Origin: Pyrus communis
Taxonomy: Eukaryota; Streptophyta; Magnoliopsida; Rosales; Rosaceae
Direction of reading: 5' to 3'
Assembly (NCBI RefSeq): GCF_963583255.1
Contig: NC_084812.1
Location: forward strand, 23,288,959-23,352,958
DNA: 64,000 bases
The translations under genes were made by a program, and so were the position numbers. Positions within the stretch are counted from its first letter, which is position 1. The number at the start of each line of letters is the position of its first letter. A model generated the notes under the pieces. The model made no database searches and was not told where the DNA came from. It saw only the letters and a program-made list of their open reading frames with translations. Shown piece by piece: positions 49,639 to 59,637 of this stretch.

Positions 49639-49700
49639 CACTAACTCAGTTCCGGTTTCTACCTTTTTTACTGGGTCCAACTTTAAACCGTCGTATGTTG
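49112..49700 (-). promoter_or_regulatory. SUVH leader, probable 5'-UTR intron, and GA/CT microsatellite
   Basis: On the minus strand a GTGAGT donor after 'aaaatgcaaaagag' (about 49540-49555) and an AG just before 'ggtttgtaATGG' suggest an intron in the leader. A 34-bp (AG)n run (49602-49635, CT on the gene strand) lies in the presumed first exon or core promoter. Confidence 0.45.
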
Positions 49701-49818
49701 CTATGTTTTGCCAAATGGTGTCCATCTAGGCCAGTTTACACTTTTAAAAGTTTCCTCATTTTTCGCTTTCTTAAAAAGTAACAAAAAAAAGTTTAAGTGC
49801 ATCTAGACTAAAAAATTT

Positions 49819-50168
49819 GGGATCATTTGTAAAACGAGTCATTAGTTGCTGAATTATACCAATTTAAGATGTTCGTCAGTTTTAATGTCTAATTAGAGGT
49901 TAAGTGTTGATGTAGCATATACTGGATTCACATTTTAAGTACACGTTGATCGTCAATTTCATAAAATGATTAAATGAGTAAAGCGTTAAACATTAAAGTT
50001 GACAGTTGACGAGTACTTAAAATGTGGGTCAAATCTATGCTACATAAGCACATAACGTCCAATTAGATTGTAAAATTGACAGAGATGTTAAATTAGTGCA
50101 TTTCAGAAATCACATCGTGTAAAATACAAAAATTGAAACCTCATGACTCATTTTGCAATTGACCCCCA
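49819..50168. mobile_element. MITE with about 150-bp inverted arms upstream of SUVH
   Basis: The left arm ('aaaacgagtcattag', 'ccaatttaagatg', 'gtctaattagaggttaagtg', 'gatgtagcatatac', 'cacattttaagtac') matches the reverse complement of 50000-50168 in the same order ('aaaatgagtcatgag', 'ctaatttaacatc', 'atctaattggacgttatgtg', 'tatgtagcatagat', 'cacattttaagtac'). Non-coding, about 350 bp. Confidence 0.75.
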
Positions 50169-50169
50169 A

Positions 50170-50884
50170 ACCTTGTGGTGTATAATGTAGTTGACCCGAA
50201 AGCAAAATCATGAAACTAGTCAAATTTATGTGGCTTCAATGCTATGTAGCACTCAATGCTATAGCTATATTAGTCATTAGATTTGATTGCCACAACTGAT
50301 GAATCTTCTATTTTTTAACTCAGTCATTTATTCTTCATATCACTTAATGCTACACGTACCATTGAAGAAAAATTGTAAAGTTAGTATCAAAATTAACTTT
50401 TGGATTAAATTGCTGATTTGGTCCCTAAAATATTACATGAGTAAAAATCAAGTCTCTAAACTTTTTTTTTTCAATAAGTTCTTGAATTCATTAAAAGCTG
50501 CTACTTTATTCCCTATTAAAAGATTTAAATGAATTCTATGCAAATTTCCATCAATAGAGGTCACGAGACACATTCTAAAGCGTAATAATGTCACTTCGTC
50601 ACCCATAAGCTCTTGACATTGCACATAGTTGCGAATCCACTTCTCTTTCCCCCAACTATTGAGTTCCGTCGACCATACTCCACTCTTCTCCTCCAACATT
50701 GGGGTCAAAAGACTCAAAACTCAACTTGACAATAAAAGTATGTGCATTGAAGATAATTGGAGTCAAAACTCAAATCTTAGTTTTCTTAGTTGGCATTTGG
50801 CAAAAACTCCATATTGGGTTCGAATCTCATATTGGAACCCAAATTTGGTCTCACTTTAGTTGGAAACTTATATGAGTTTCAAGT
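50170..50884. other. Intergenic, no gene seen
   Basis: AT-rich. Short ORFs on both strands resemble nothing known. Confidence 0.4.
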
Positions 50885-51842
50885 TGTGAAACCCAGTCCC
50901 TGATTTATCATATTTTGTATTAACGGACTTATGAAATTACCAAATTACCCTTGAGTTGACTTTCGTTGACCGTCTCGTTGAAACGCGTAGTCTTAAGTTA
51001 ATTAATTTATTCGTATCGTACTCATCGTCACGAACGCGTAGGTGCGAACGGATTCCAAATCAGATGTATAACTAAGATTCTATGTTCGAACCGTCAAACG
51101 TTTTCGAATATTTGTGTTTCATTTTATATATTCTTAAATTGCGAACCAAGGGGGACCCACTTGGGATTCTTGTCCCCTTATATTTTTACCCAATCCAGAT
51201 TCCCCCTTCCTTTTTGGATATTTTCTTTATAGCACTCTCTCTCCCCATCACTTTCTCTCCATTTTACCTTAAGACTCCCCCTGAGCTTTCTCTTCTCTGC
51301 AAACTCTCCCTCTTCTCTTTGAGCTTCACTCACACAACAAAAACCACAAAACTCACTGGTTGGATGTAGACCTCGAAACCCCAAGCCAAAACTTGATACT
51401 TCAATCGTGACAGTCACGGTGCACCCCTTCTCCGACGAACTCCGCAATGATTTTTCCAACATGGGTAAGCTCCTAGAAATCTTTAGGATGTGTTTTAAGG
51501 TTAGATCGAGGCTCGTTTTAAGTTGTACACACTTGTTAAACGCAGATATAGCTCGAAGTAAGCTTTTCCCAGTTTTTCAACGAGCACTGCCACTTTCGAG
51601 GCGTTTTTCAGCCAGACCACAATGAGTTAGTCGTCGTGCAAGGTACCATTCTTTTCATCTCGTTGAGAACTATGTTTTTTCATTTTTGAATCACCCGATT
51701 TGGTATTGAAAAAGTTATGAGAGTTTGAAGGTTTGCCCATAAACCTAGCGATCCACGGCCTGAAACTGGGTCGACCCAACTTGATACCCTTAAACTCATA
51801 TCCAGAACCCAATTACTACCCGGGCCAAATCTTGGGCCATGC

Positions 51843-51952
51843 AACCAAGCCCAACCCAGAAACAAACCCAACCCATAATTAAGCCCTAACCTAGAACCAA
51901 GCCCTAACCCAGAACCAAGCCCAAACCCAACCCAGAACCCAGAACCCATTCA
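51843..51952. repeat. Minisatellite of 'ccctaacccagaaccaag' type
   Basis: Degenerate roughly 18-bp units ('agccctaacctagaacca', 'agccctaacccagaacca', 'agcccaaacccaacccag'). Antisense reading gives a Gly/Leu-rich ORF that is an artefact. Confidence 0.6.
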
Positions 51953-51965
51953 GTGTATGGGTTCG

Positions 51966-52607
51966 TGTCACATCCCGGCCTGGGGTGGACCACTTCCCGG
52001 GCCCACTCCACCACCGTAGCATGATATTGTTCGCTTTGGGCCCTGACTAAGCCCTCACGGTTTTGTTTCTGGGAACTCACACGAGAACTTCCCGATGGGT
52101 CACCCATCCTGGGAATGCTCTCGCGTGTTACTCGCTTAACTTCGGAGTTCCCATGGAACCCGAAGCCAGTGAGCTCCCAAAAGGCCTCGTGCTAAGTAGG
52201 GATGGGAATATACATTTAAGGATCACTCCTCTGGGCGATGTGGGATGTCACAATCCACCCCCTTTAGGGGCCCGACGTCCTCGTCGGCACACACGCGGCC
52301 AGGGTTAGGCTATGATACCAAATTGTCACATCCTGGCCCGGGGCGGATCACTTCCCGGGCCCACTCTACCACCGTAGCACGATATTGTCCGCTTTGGGCT
52401 TACCATTCCCTCACGGTTTTGTTTTTGAGAACTCACGAGCAACTTCCCAGTGGGTCACCCATCATGGGATTGCTCTAGCCCCCTTCTCGCTTAACTTCAG
52501 AGTTCCTATGGAACCCGAAGCCAGTGAGCTCCCAAAATGCCTCGTGCTAAGTAGGGATGAGAATATACATTTAAGGATCACTCCCCTGGGCGATGTGGGA
52601 TGTCACA
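51966..52607 (-). mobile_element. Cassandra TRIM element, canonical two-LTR form
   Basis: On the minus strand: 5' LTR 52607-52324 (284 bp), internal domain 52323-52253 with PBS TGGTATCATAGCC (52309-52321), and 3' LTR 52252-51966 (287 bp). The perfect target duplication GTTCG is at 51961-51965 and 52608-52612. Both LTRs carry the 5S-rRNA-like module (around 52064-52170 and 52422-52530). Confidence 0.94.
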
Positions 52608-54325
52608 GTTCGTGTGTGGACTTGCGCGTGGGCACGCATGAGTGCATGTCTTAGCCAGTGCATGGAGCACACACGCCTCCACTAGAGGTACCGTGCTCTA
52701 CCACCATCCACGATGGCGACCGCGACAGCTGTGGATGCAAATTTTCGCCGTCTTCAGTCTCGACAAAAATGCACCTGCAAAACAATCAACACCTTTGATC
52801 AGAGACCTAAGCCTCATGCGCCTACGAGGTTGGGGGGGGGGGGTTAGGTCAACGGATCTCCGATGCCTAAGCTAGTTTCTTTTAGAGAGTAGAGTGTTTA
52901 TGCTTTTTAGGGTTGCAAAAAGCTCTTGAAAATTGGTAGAATATGGGGTATTTATAGGGTTAAGGCCGACCATATAGTGTTTAATGGGGAGATATTCTCT
53001 AAATATTCCCAAGATATTTAATAAGAAATAATCTCTTGAGATAATGGGATAATTATCCCTAATTGACTTAAATTAGGATTACTTACTTGATTGGAGTCAA
53101 TTTTCAAATGGGAATGTATTAAAGATAGGATTTGGGTAATTAATCCTTATCTTTAATTCATTGCTAAGGGCAGGTGAGCTGTGGGCAGTCGTATTTAGTT
53201 GCTGAAATCTCTAGGGATGTGAGCTACGCATGGGAACATCTGAGAAGCCTGCCCATTTATTGAGGGCTATCTTGTATTTCTTGAATAAATGTCCACGTGT
53301 CACCTTTAGAATTTTTGGGATTATTTTAGGCTCCACAAATACCCCCACACCTACTATGCTGCATGAAAGAAAAGGATAATAGGTGTAGGAATCTTAAGCT
53401 ACTTAGGCTTGTAGAATTGTTTCCCAGTTTGAACTTGATCTTCTTTCTTGATTTGGAGATAGACTTCTTCTAGGAAAAGGAAAATAATTATTCCCAATAC
53501 CTGTTTAATTCTGCCTTAAGCAGAGGATTAAATAAATTTGGAGAACAATTATTATCCCAACAAGAAAGAGAAGCCAGAGGAAATTTTTAGTCCCCCTCCC
53601 CTAGCGTTTTTATTTTCTTGCCTTTTCAAAGAGTCGTTTCTCGTTGTTCTTCTTATTCTCCATGCTGCACCAAGGTAAGAAAATTTTTAATTTTCTTCTT
53701 CTTGAATTTTTTTTGGAGTCTAGGGACTTGAAAAATTGACTTGGTGGGTGCCAAGGAGGTTGATGACACACAGTATAGAGGCCGTGGGTTGCTAGGTGGC
53801 GCGGCACGAGTTGGCTTGGCTTTGTCAAGGTGTTGGCGGCGTAGGCCAGGTGGCACGATGTGCTAAGGCGCAGGGAAACTGGCCTGGGCCTGGTCTTCAT
53901 AGCTGCAGGGTTGGAGCCTGGGCTGGCAGGAAGAGAATGAGAGAGACCGACATGGGCCGAGCCTCTTGTGCTTGTGACCTGGGCCGAGAGTCCTAGGTTA
54001 CTCCTTAGGGTGCCTAGTGCGTGAATGAGAGGAGATGAAGGAGGCGTGGGTCTCCTTTCTTGTTGGGCCGAGTGGCTTGGGCTACGTGTAAGGAGTGAGA
54101 GAGAGCATGAGGGTCGTGAGGCCTGGCATGGGGATGCTGGGCTTGCGGTCCTCTTTTTTTATTTATTTTTATTATTCTTTCATCGCGAGCAACCTTCTAA
54201 ATATTTTTTCCTCATACTTTTTGAAGAGACTTTGAGATATTTTCCTCCGATCGTAAAAGTGACGAATATCCTTCACCTTTGTACTGTCAAGGTGGTTCTT
54301 CTGGTAAGGGGGTTACTTCAAAGTT

Positions 54326-56638
54326 GTGCATGTCAAGATTAATTCCGACAAGCTATTTCGGGATTTTCTTGAGGCGTACAAGCATGCGATTCTGTCTGGG
54401 GTTAGCGTCAAATGGGTGAAAAATGATAGCGGCTATGAACCATGCAGCGATAGTGCCTTTGCTAGGAAGAGAGCTATCAAATTCCATCCGTACTACTTTG
54501 TGTTAGGATTTACTTTTCCCATGCCGCATCTTTTCCAAGAGGTGATCTGCTCCATGAAATGTGTGCCTGCTCAGTGTTCCCCAAATATAGTTCGTGTGAT
54601 GGTGGGATTCTCAAACTTGAGCAGGTTCTTTGATCTTGGCTTGACCATAAATGAGTTTTGGTACTTCTTTGAGATTAGCCACAAGGAAGGTCTAGGGCAG
54701 CTGAGATATCGCCATAGGCTGTTCGATGCTTCTAGCAAATGTGACCATGAATGGGCGAGAAATACCTTGAAGGTGAGCGGAGTGTGAGAGTCTGACTCTT
54801 CTCCTGAGCTGCATGTGCCGACTACCTTTATTAGTGGTAAGTGAATTACTTCATTCTTGTCCTACTTGAATTTTTGTTGAGCTGCTCCATGACTTCAATT
54901 TATTGATCGTCTTTCTTGCTTTGCGTATATGCGAAGTTTGGCTCAACCCCAACGACTTCGGCATATATGAAGAAAGTGCACATTGCCTTGGGCATTCCTG
55001 CTGAGTACTGTGAGTGACGCTGGCTGCTCAGCCCTCTTCGTTGGGAGAAAGATGGTTTACTGCAGAAGGAAGAGATAAAGCGGATAAAGGGCGAGGCGTT
55101 GGCTTGCCCGATCGCTGCTGTAGAGCCTACTGCTAACGACGGTGGAAAGAAAAGATCTTCCTCACTTGCTTATGAGCCTTCGACCAAGAAAAAGCCAAGG
55201 ATTTTTTCTGCTACTTGTGGAAGCTCGTCTGCTGCTGAGAAGCTTATTATTGATCTAACTTTCCCTAAGGGAGCGAAGAAGACCGTGGAGCCTGAGCCTA
55301 TGAAACTTGTTAATTCGAAGGTGATCGCATCCATTACTGAAAGACTTGACTAGCGAAAGAGTTCGGTGGTGCCTCCGGTGTCCAAGTTTGTATTGAAGTG
55401 TCTGTCGGGAGTTAAGTTTGGATCGGCTTCTGAGAGGCTCACCGCTATGAAGAGTGAAAATGTGGATTCTGTTGCTAAAGTGGCGTCTGGGCCTACTCTT
55501 CCTTCTGTCGTGACCGACTCGTCTGCTGAGAAGGGGAAATCTGTTCGCATAGGCAGTTGTGAGAGATCCACCGAGTTTGAGGCTGGAGAGTTTCCTGATG
55601 TTTGTGCGCTGTTGAAGGTTGACCTGCTTGAGCATGTCGATGCATGCGTCAAGTTTGTTGACAGCGTTGGGAAAGTTGTCATCTACTCAAACTCTTTTAC
55701 GAAGCGTCTCATCTACTCGAAGAGGTCCTCCCTGATTGTTACAATGCATAAGACTTTGATCATAGCAGCTGAGTCTATGCGTGTTAATCAGGATGCTGTT
55801 AAGTGTGCTAATGAGGCCGGAGTGGCATTGGTGGCTTAGCTTCGCTAGGCTACTGAAAAGATCGAGAAACTTGAATCTGAACCTGCCGTTTTGAAAGGGT
55901 CTGATGTCTCTGCCTCCACTTCTTTGCAGTTAGAGATCGCTCGTGAGGAGGCCTCCCATTTGAATGCTAGGCTTAGTGCGACTTAGGCGATGTTGAAAGC
56001 TGCAGAGAAGGAAATCAGTCGTGCTTCTTCATTGGTCGAGGACTTTGAGCGTGTCAATTTGGAGCTATGATCTGCTTATTTTGCCAAGTACGAGGAGTTT
56101 ATCTTCATGCATGCTGAAGTGTCTCATCTTAAAGAGATTGCCAGTAAGCTTGAGTCTAAGGACATAAGTCTGCAAGGTGTGTTGTCTGCTAGCGTGAACC
56201 TGAAAAATGAGCTGCAAGGTGCTCACACTGGGCTTGTTGAGGAGAATGCACAGATGAGGAATAAGAAAGTTGGTCACGAAGTAGCGCTTGCTTCTTGTCA
56301 GGCCAATTTCTACAAGCTTGGCTATGTATACCATCTTTAGGGCAGGCTGTCAGATTATGAGTTTTTCCGAGGATGACTTCGAGACTTTTTCCATTTCTCC
56401 AGTTGACCTGCTTGATTTCTCGTTTAAGGCTACCTTTGGTGAAGCAGCTGAGGGTCAGGCAGTCCAAGCAGGGAGGGTTGAGGATAAGCTGATGAGAGCT
56501 TTAGCTGCTGGGAGTAGAGCGGCTGCAGAAGGCATGGCAGTCGAGGAACCAGTGGTTGTGCAAGCTGCTGGGAGTAGAGCGGCTGCAGAAGGCATGGCAA
56601 TCGAGGAACCAGTGGTTGTGCAAGCTGCCAAGGAGTAG
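54326..56638 (+). pseudogene. PF04195-type transposon protein, multiply broken
   Basis: The first segment (54326-54787) holds the domain core FHPYYFVLGFTFPMPHLFQEVICSM, QCSPNIVRVMVGF and INEFWYFFEI. It is closed by an in-frame TGA just before a recognisable continuation and a GTAAG donor (54838). The downstream exon from about 54939 is Ser/Lys-rich, then predicted coiled coil. It has stops at about 55015, 55351, 55837, 55846, 55984, 56068 and 56338, and a frame change near 56360. The C-terminus carries a 60-bp direct duplication. No function is expected. Confidence 0.7.
56500..56630 (+). repeat. 60-bp direct duplication
   Basis: Two near-identical 60-bp units, 'gctgctgggagtagagcggc' through 'ccagtggttgtgcaa', start at 56505 and 56565 and differ at one base (gcagtc/gcaatc). 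The copy is recent, made after or near the time of element decay. Confidence 0.85.
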
Positions 56639-57794
56639 TCTTTTTGCTTAGACTTAGGAGTTTTTCTTATTTTCTTTTTTGTTCTGCTTTGCTTGAACTT
56701 TGTTGGCCTTCAAGCCCGTTTATCAATTTGCTAGAAATTTAATGAACAACTTTCCTTGTTTTTTCTTCATCCTTACATTTTGCCATGTCTTTTGCGAAAC
56801 TTTACCATAGGACAGGTGGCTGGGTGAACTACTTCAACAAAGCAGTCGATCCTACGTTGTCACTTAGGTTTTAGTTTCAGCTTCGGGGCTTCGGGAGCTT
56901 TGCCTGCTTGAGGCGTCTTGCAAAACTTTGATGTAAGACGGGTAGTTGAGTAGGCTACTCTGATGGAGTAGTTGACTCACGTGGTCACTTACTTGACTTA
57001 TATTAGGATTACTTACTTGATTGAAGTCAATTTTCAAATGGGAATGTACTAAGGATAGGATTTGGGTAATTAATCCTTATCTTTAATTCCTTGCTAAAGG
57101 CAGGTGAGATGTGGGCAGTCGTATTCAGCTACTGAGATATCCAGGGATGTGAGCTGCGTGTGGGAGCATCTGAGAAGCCTGCCCATTTATTGAGGGCAAT
57201 CTTGTATTTCTTGAATAAAAGTCCACATGTCGCCTCTAGAATTTTTGGGATTATTTTAGGCTCTACAGCGGTGCCGCGCGACTTTTCCGGCCAACTTTCT
57301 AGCGACCTAACTCGGTGCGTGCGGTGGCAGGTGGGGGTACCCGAGGTTCCCCCTTAGGTTTTTCAACGTCCTGAATCCTTTTATCATGTCCGTTTCCTGA
57401 TATTCAATCCTTTTAGTATAGTTTTATTAATTAGTCCCCTTATGTGCTTAGGTGCATTTGTTAGTGACGTTTACGTCCTCCCTAGTTCGCATGGCTCTTT
57501 GACGAAGGAGTATTTGTGAATGGACCACTTCCAAAATGCATGATTTTATTACTAGAAATGTATACATGAAAAGCATGATTTTATGACTACGTTTTATGAA
57601 ATGTTTATGAGTAAATTGGATATACGGTTGATGAAATATCATGCTTCACTGGATTTACGTTTATTGAGATATTCACGAATATGAGTTAAGATATGATGTT
57701 TGAGCTATTGAGCTCCATTGAGATATATACATATATTTTGGAAATATTATGTTCATGTTTTTATGTGCTTATTCAGTGGGTATTCATACTATGT

Positions 57795-57970
57795 GCCTAC
57801 GGGCAAATGATATCTATATATGGCTTTGGTCAGGTGATGTAGGGGCCTACGGGCGAATGAAAATTTATATATGGCTTCGGTCGGGTGATGTAAGGGCTAC
57901 GGGAGAATGAAGATTTATATATGGCTTCAGTCGGGTGATGCAGGACCTACGGGCGAGTGACGACCTTTGG
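57795..57970 (+). repeat. Three-copy tandem repeat, about 55-60 bp, in the chromovirus-like LTR
   Basis: Units of 'cctacgggcRaatga...tatatatggcttYggtcRggtgatgYaggg' begin at about 57798, 57848 and 57896, with a partial fourth at about 57943. Confidence 0.8.
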
Positions 57971-58511
57971 GCTATTTTAATACCACTACTAAGCACACTA
58001 TATATGATATATGTTTTATGAAGTTTTATGGCATGCTAGGGTTTTGGGAAAACCTATTATATATTATGCTATTGAGTTTTCTAAACTAGGGGTAAGTACA
58101 TTGATGAATAACTGTTTTAGTATTACTTATATATAAACTTGGTCCATTCATATTTTGTTTTGCGCCCCCTCAGGACCTAGGAATGAGGCATACAATCCGA
58201 GTTACGAGGCATTCCCATATCAGTGAGCTTGTGTCCTCTCCGTGTTGGACATCTCTTGTAATAGCACCTTCTATTATACCTTTTGCTTGTATTCTGAATT
58301 AGCAGTATGCTTTGAACATGTCATGCGTTATCACTATTATTTTTGTAAGGTTTGTATTTGAATATTACTTTGTGTAGTCATGTGAGAAATTTATATGCAT
58401 GTTTCTCATGTTCTCAGCATATGTATTCATAAATGCCTTGCGCCATCCTCAGGTGTTAGCCAGCACGTGGCTATCCTGTTGTCCTTCAGACACCAAGATC
58501 GGGATGCGATG

Positions 58512-59637
58512 TATTGGGGAGATTTGGACTCATATTTAAGCTCAATTGTAAGATTTGAGTCCAAATTGTTAAGTGCATTGAAGATAAATAGTAAAGTGAC
58601 ATATTGAATGAAGAAAGGGGAGAAGAACTAAATGAGAGATTATTAGATAGAATAAAGAGAATTTACAGACAGAACTAAGAAGGGCAGAGCAAAAGGTGAA
58701 AAAGGAAATCAAAACATGCCCCTACAATGGTCAGGATTGTTTGATCCCCTTGCTGGGGAGGAGGAGATCTGGAGAGGATCTCAACCCCTACTACTTTTAT
58801 ACAGGCAATTGGGGTAAAAATTTCAACCCATCAATCAAGAACCATAAATTTATCAGGCTAATTAATCTCGAGTCGAGTTTGAGATGGTCCACTTCACCTT
58901 GGCAGAAGTAGCTTCAGCTTCCAATTGTTTGATCTATATATTGGCATAAAAAAGAAAATGTCCGGTCATGTAAAATACTTGTTCGATCTACAAGATTATA
59001 TCAGATTCGAACTTGAGACCTCTTCTTCTAACATGCGAAAGAGAATCACCACTAAGACCAAGAGCTAATTCCACTTTGCAAAAACAAACTTTACATAAAC
59101 CAACTAGCTATTCCACTTTGCTGGAATCACGTCCCCAAAAAATGAATCGACAAATATTGCTAAATCGACTTAGATATAAGATAGAAATAATGAACTATTC
59201 GCATAAATCCTTGCAGAGACAGCATATACGAGTAAATCAGCAAGAATCCAGTACCCAGAAGAAAGAAGAAACAAAAGTCTAGCAAGTCTCTCTAGCACAG
59301 AGCACAACATTCCAAAATTTAGACCGTTCAATCCAAAACAAAACGATGAAATATGAAAGGCGCAACTTGAAACACTGTACGAAATCTTAAGAAACAACGT
59401 TAAGTTTCAATATCAAAGTAAAAGATGCATTTTTGACGAAAGTAAATTCAAGTGCCTCACTTGAACAAAGGCTATCAACACGGACATCCTGCCTAATTGA
59501 TCAGACCAGGAAGTTGATGAAGGTGCACAAAATTAGTCCTAAACCATGAAATATATAAACGGTTCCCAAAACTAGCTTACTATTCATGTCTATCTCTCTC
59601 ATATGTCCGTCCTACAACTTATATCAAAGAGAAACTT
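58512..59637. other. Intergenic and 3' region of the MATH gene, with a short palindrome
   Basis: 58525-58565 is an imperfect inverted repeat ('ttggactcatatttaa' / 'taagatttgagtccaa', 9-nt loop). 58620-58900 shows no gene. The part nearest 59637 is probably 3' UTR of the minus-strand MATH gene. Confidence 0.4.
58960..59080 (-). mobile_element. SINE-like tRNA-related fragment
   Basis: On the minus strand 'tcttagtggtgattctc' (A-box-like) is followed by 'aagaggtctcaagttcgaatctg' (B-box-like). The layout matches tRNA-derived SINEs. Ends are not defined. Confidence 0.5.

Larger units (their letters stand above)
52731..57266 (+). mobile_element. LTR retroelement of the PF04195 ('putative gypsy type transposon') group, decayed
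   Basis: The putative 5' LTR is 52731-53336 (TGTGGATGC...GGCTCCACA). A 3' LTR remnant at 56992-57266 matches its last 275 bp or so ('aggattacttacttgatt', 'gtgggcagtcgtat', 'tgagaagcctgcccatttat', 'gggattattttaggct'). The 5' part of the right LTR is missing. Both flanks contain ACAGC, so the exact target duplication is ambiguous. It sits inside the LTR that starts at 50885. Confidence 0.7.
50885..58511 (+). mobile_element. Chromovirus-like LTR split by two nested insertions
   Basis: It starts TGTGAAACCCAGTCCC (50885). It shares the 'acgcgtaggYgYRaac' block with the solo LTR at 13.9 kb. It resumes after insertions at 52608-52730 and 57267-58511. The right part has a three-copy repeat (57800-57965) and ends near 'agatcgggatgcgatgta', apparently a decayed 'gatcggggcgtgaca' terminus. 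Net length without the insertions is about 2.45 kb. No gag-pol and no clear target duplication were found, so the right boundary is approximate. Confidence 0.55.

Noticed and set aside
51680..51949. Gly/Leu-rich minus-strand ORF
   Set aside because: Translation of the 'ccctaacccagaaccaag' minisatellite.
51843..51952. Interstitial telomere-like repeat (ccctaa-containing)
   Set aside because: Units are about 18 bp and not the TTTAGGG heptamer. It is an LTR-internal minisatellite.
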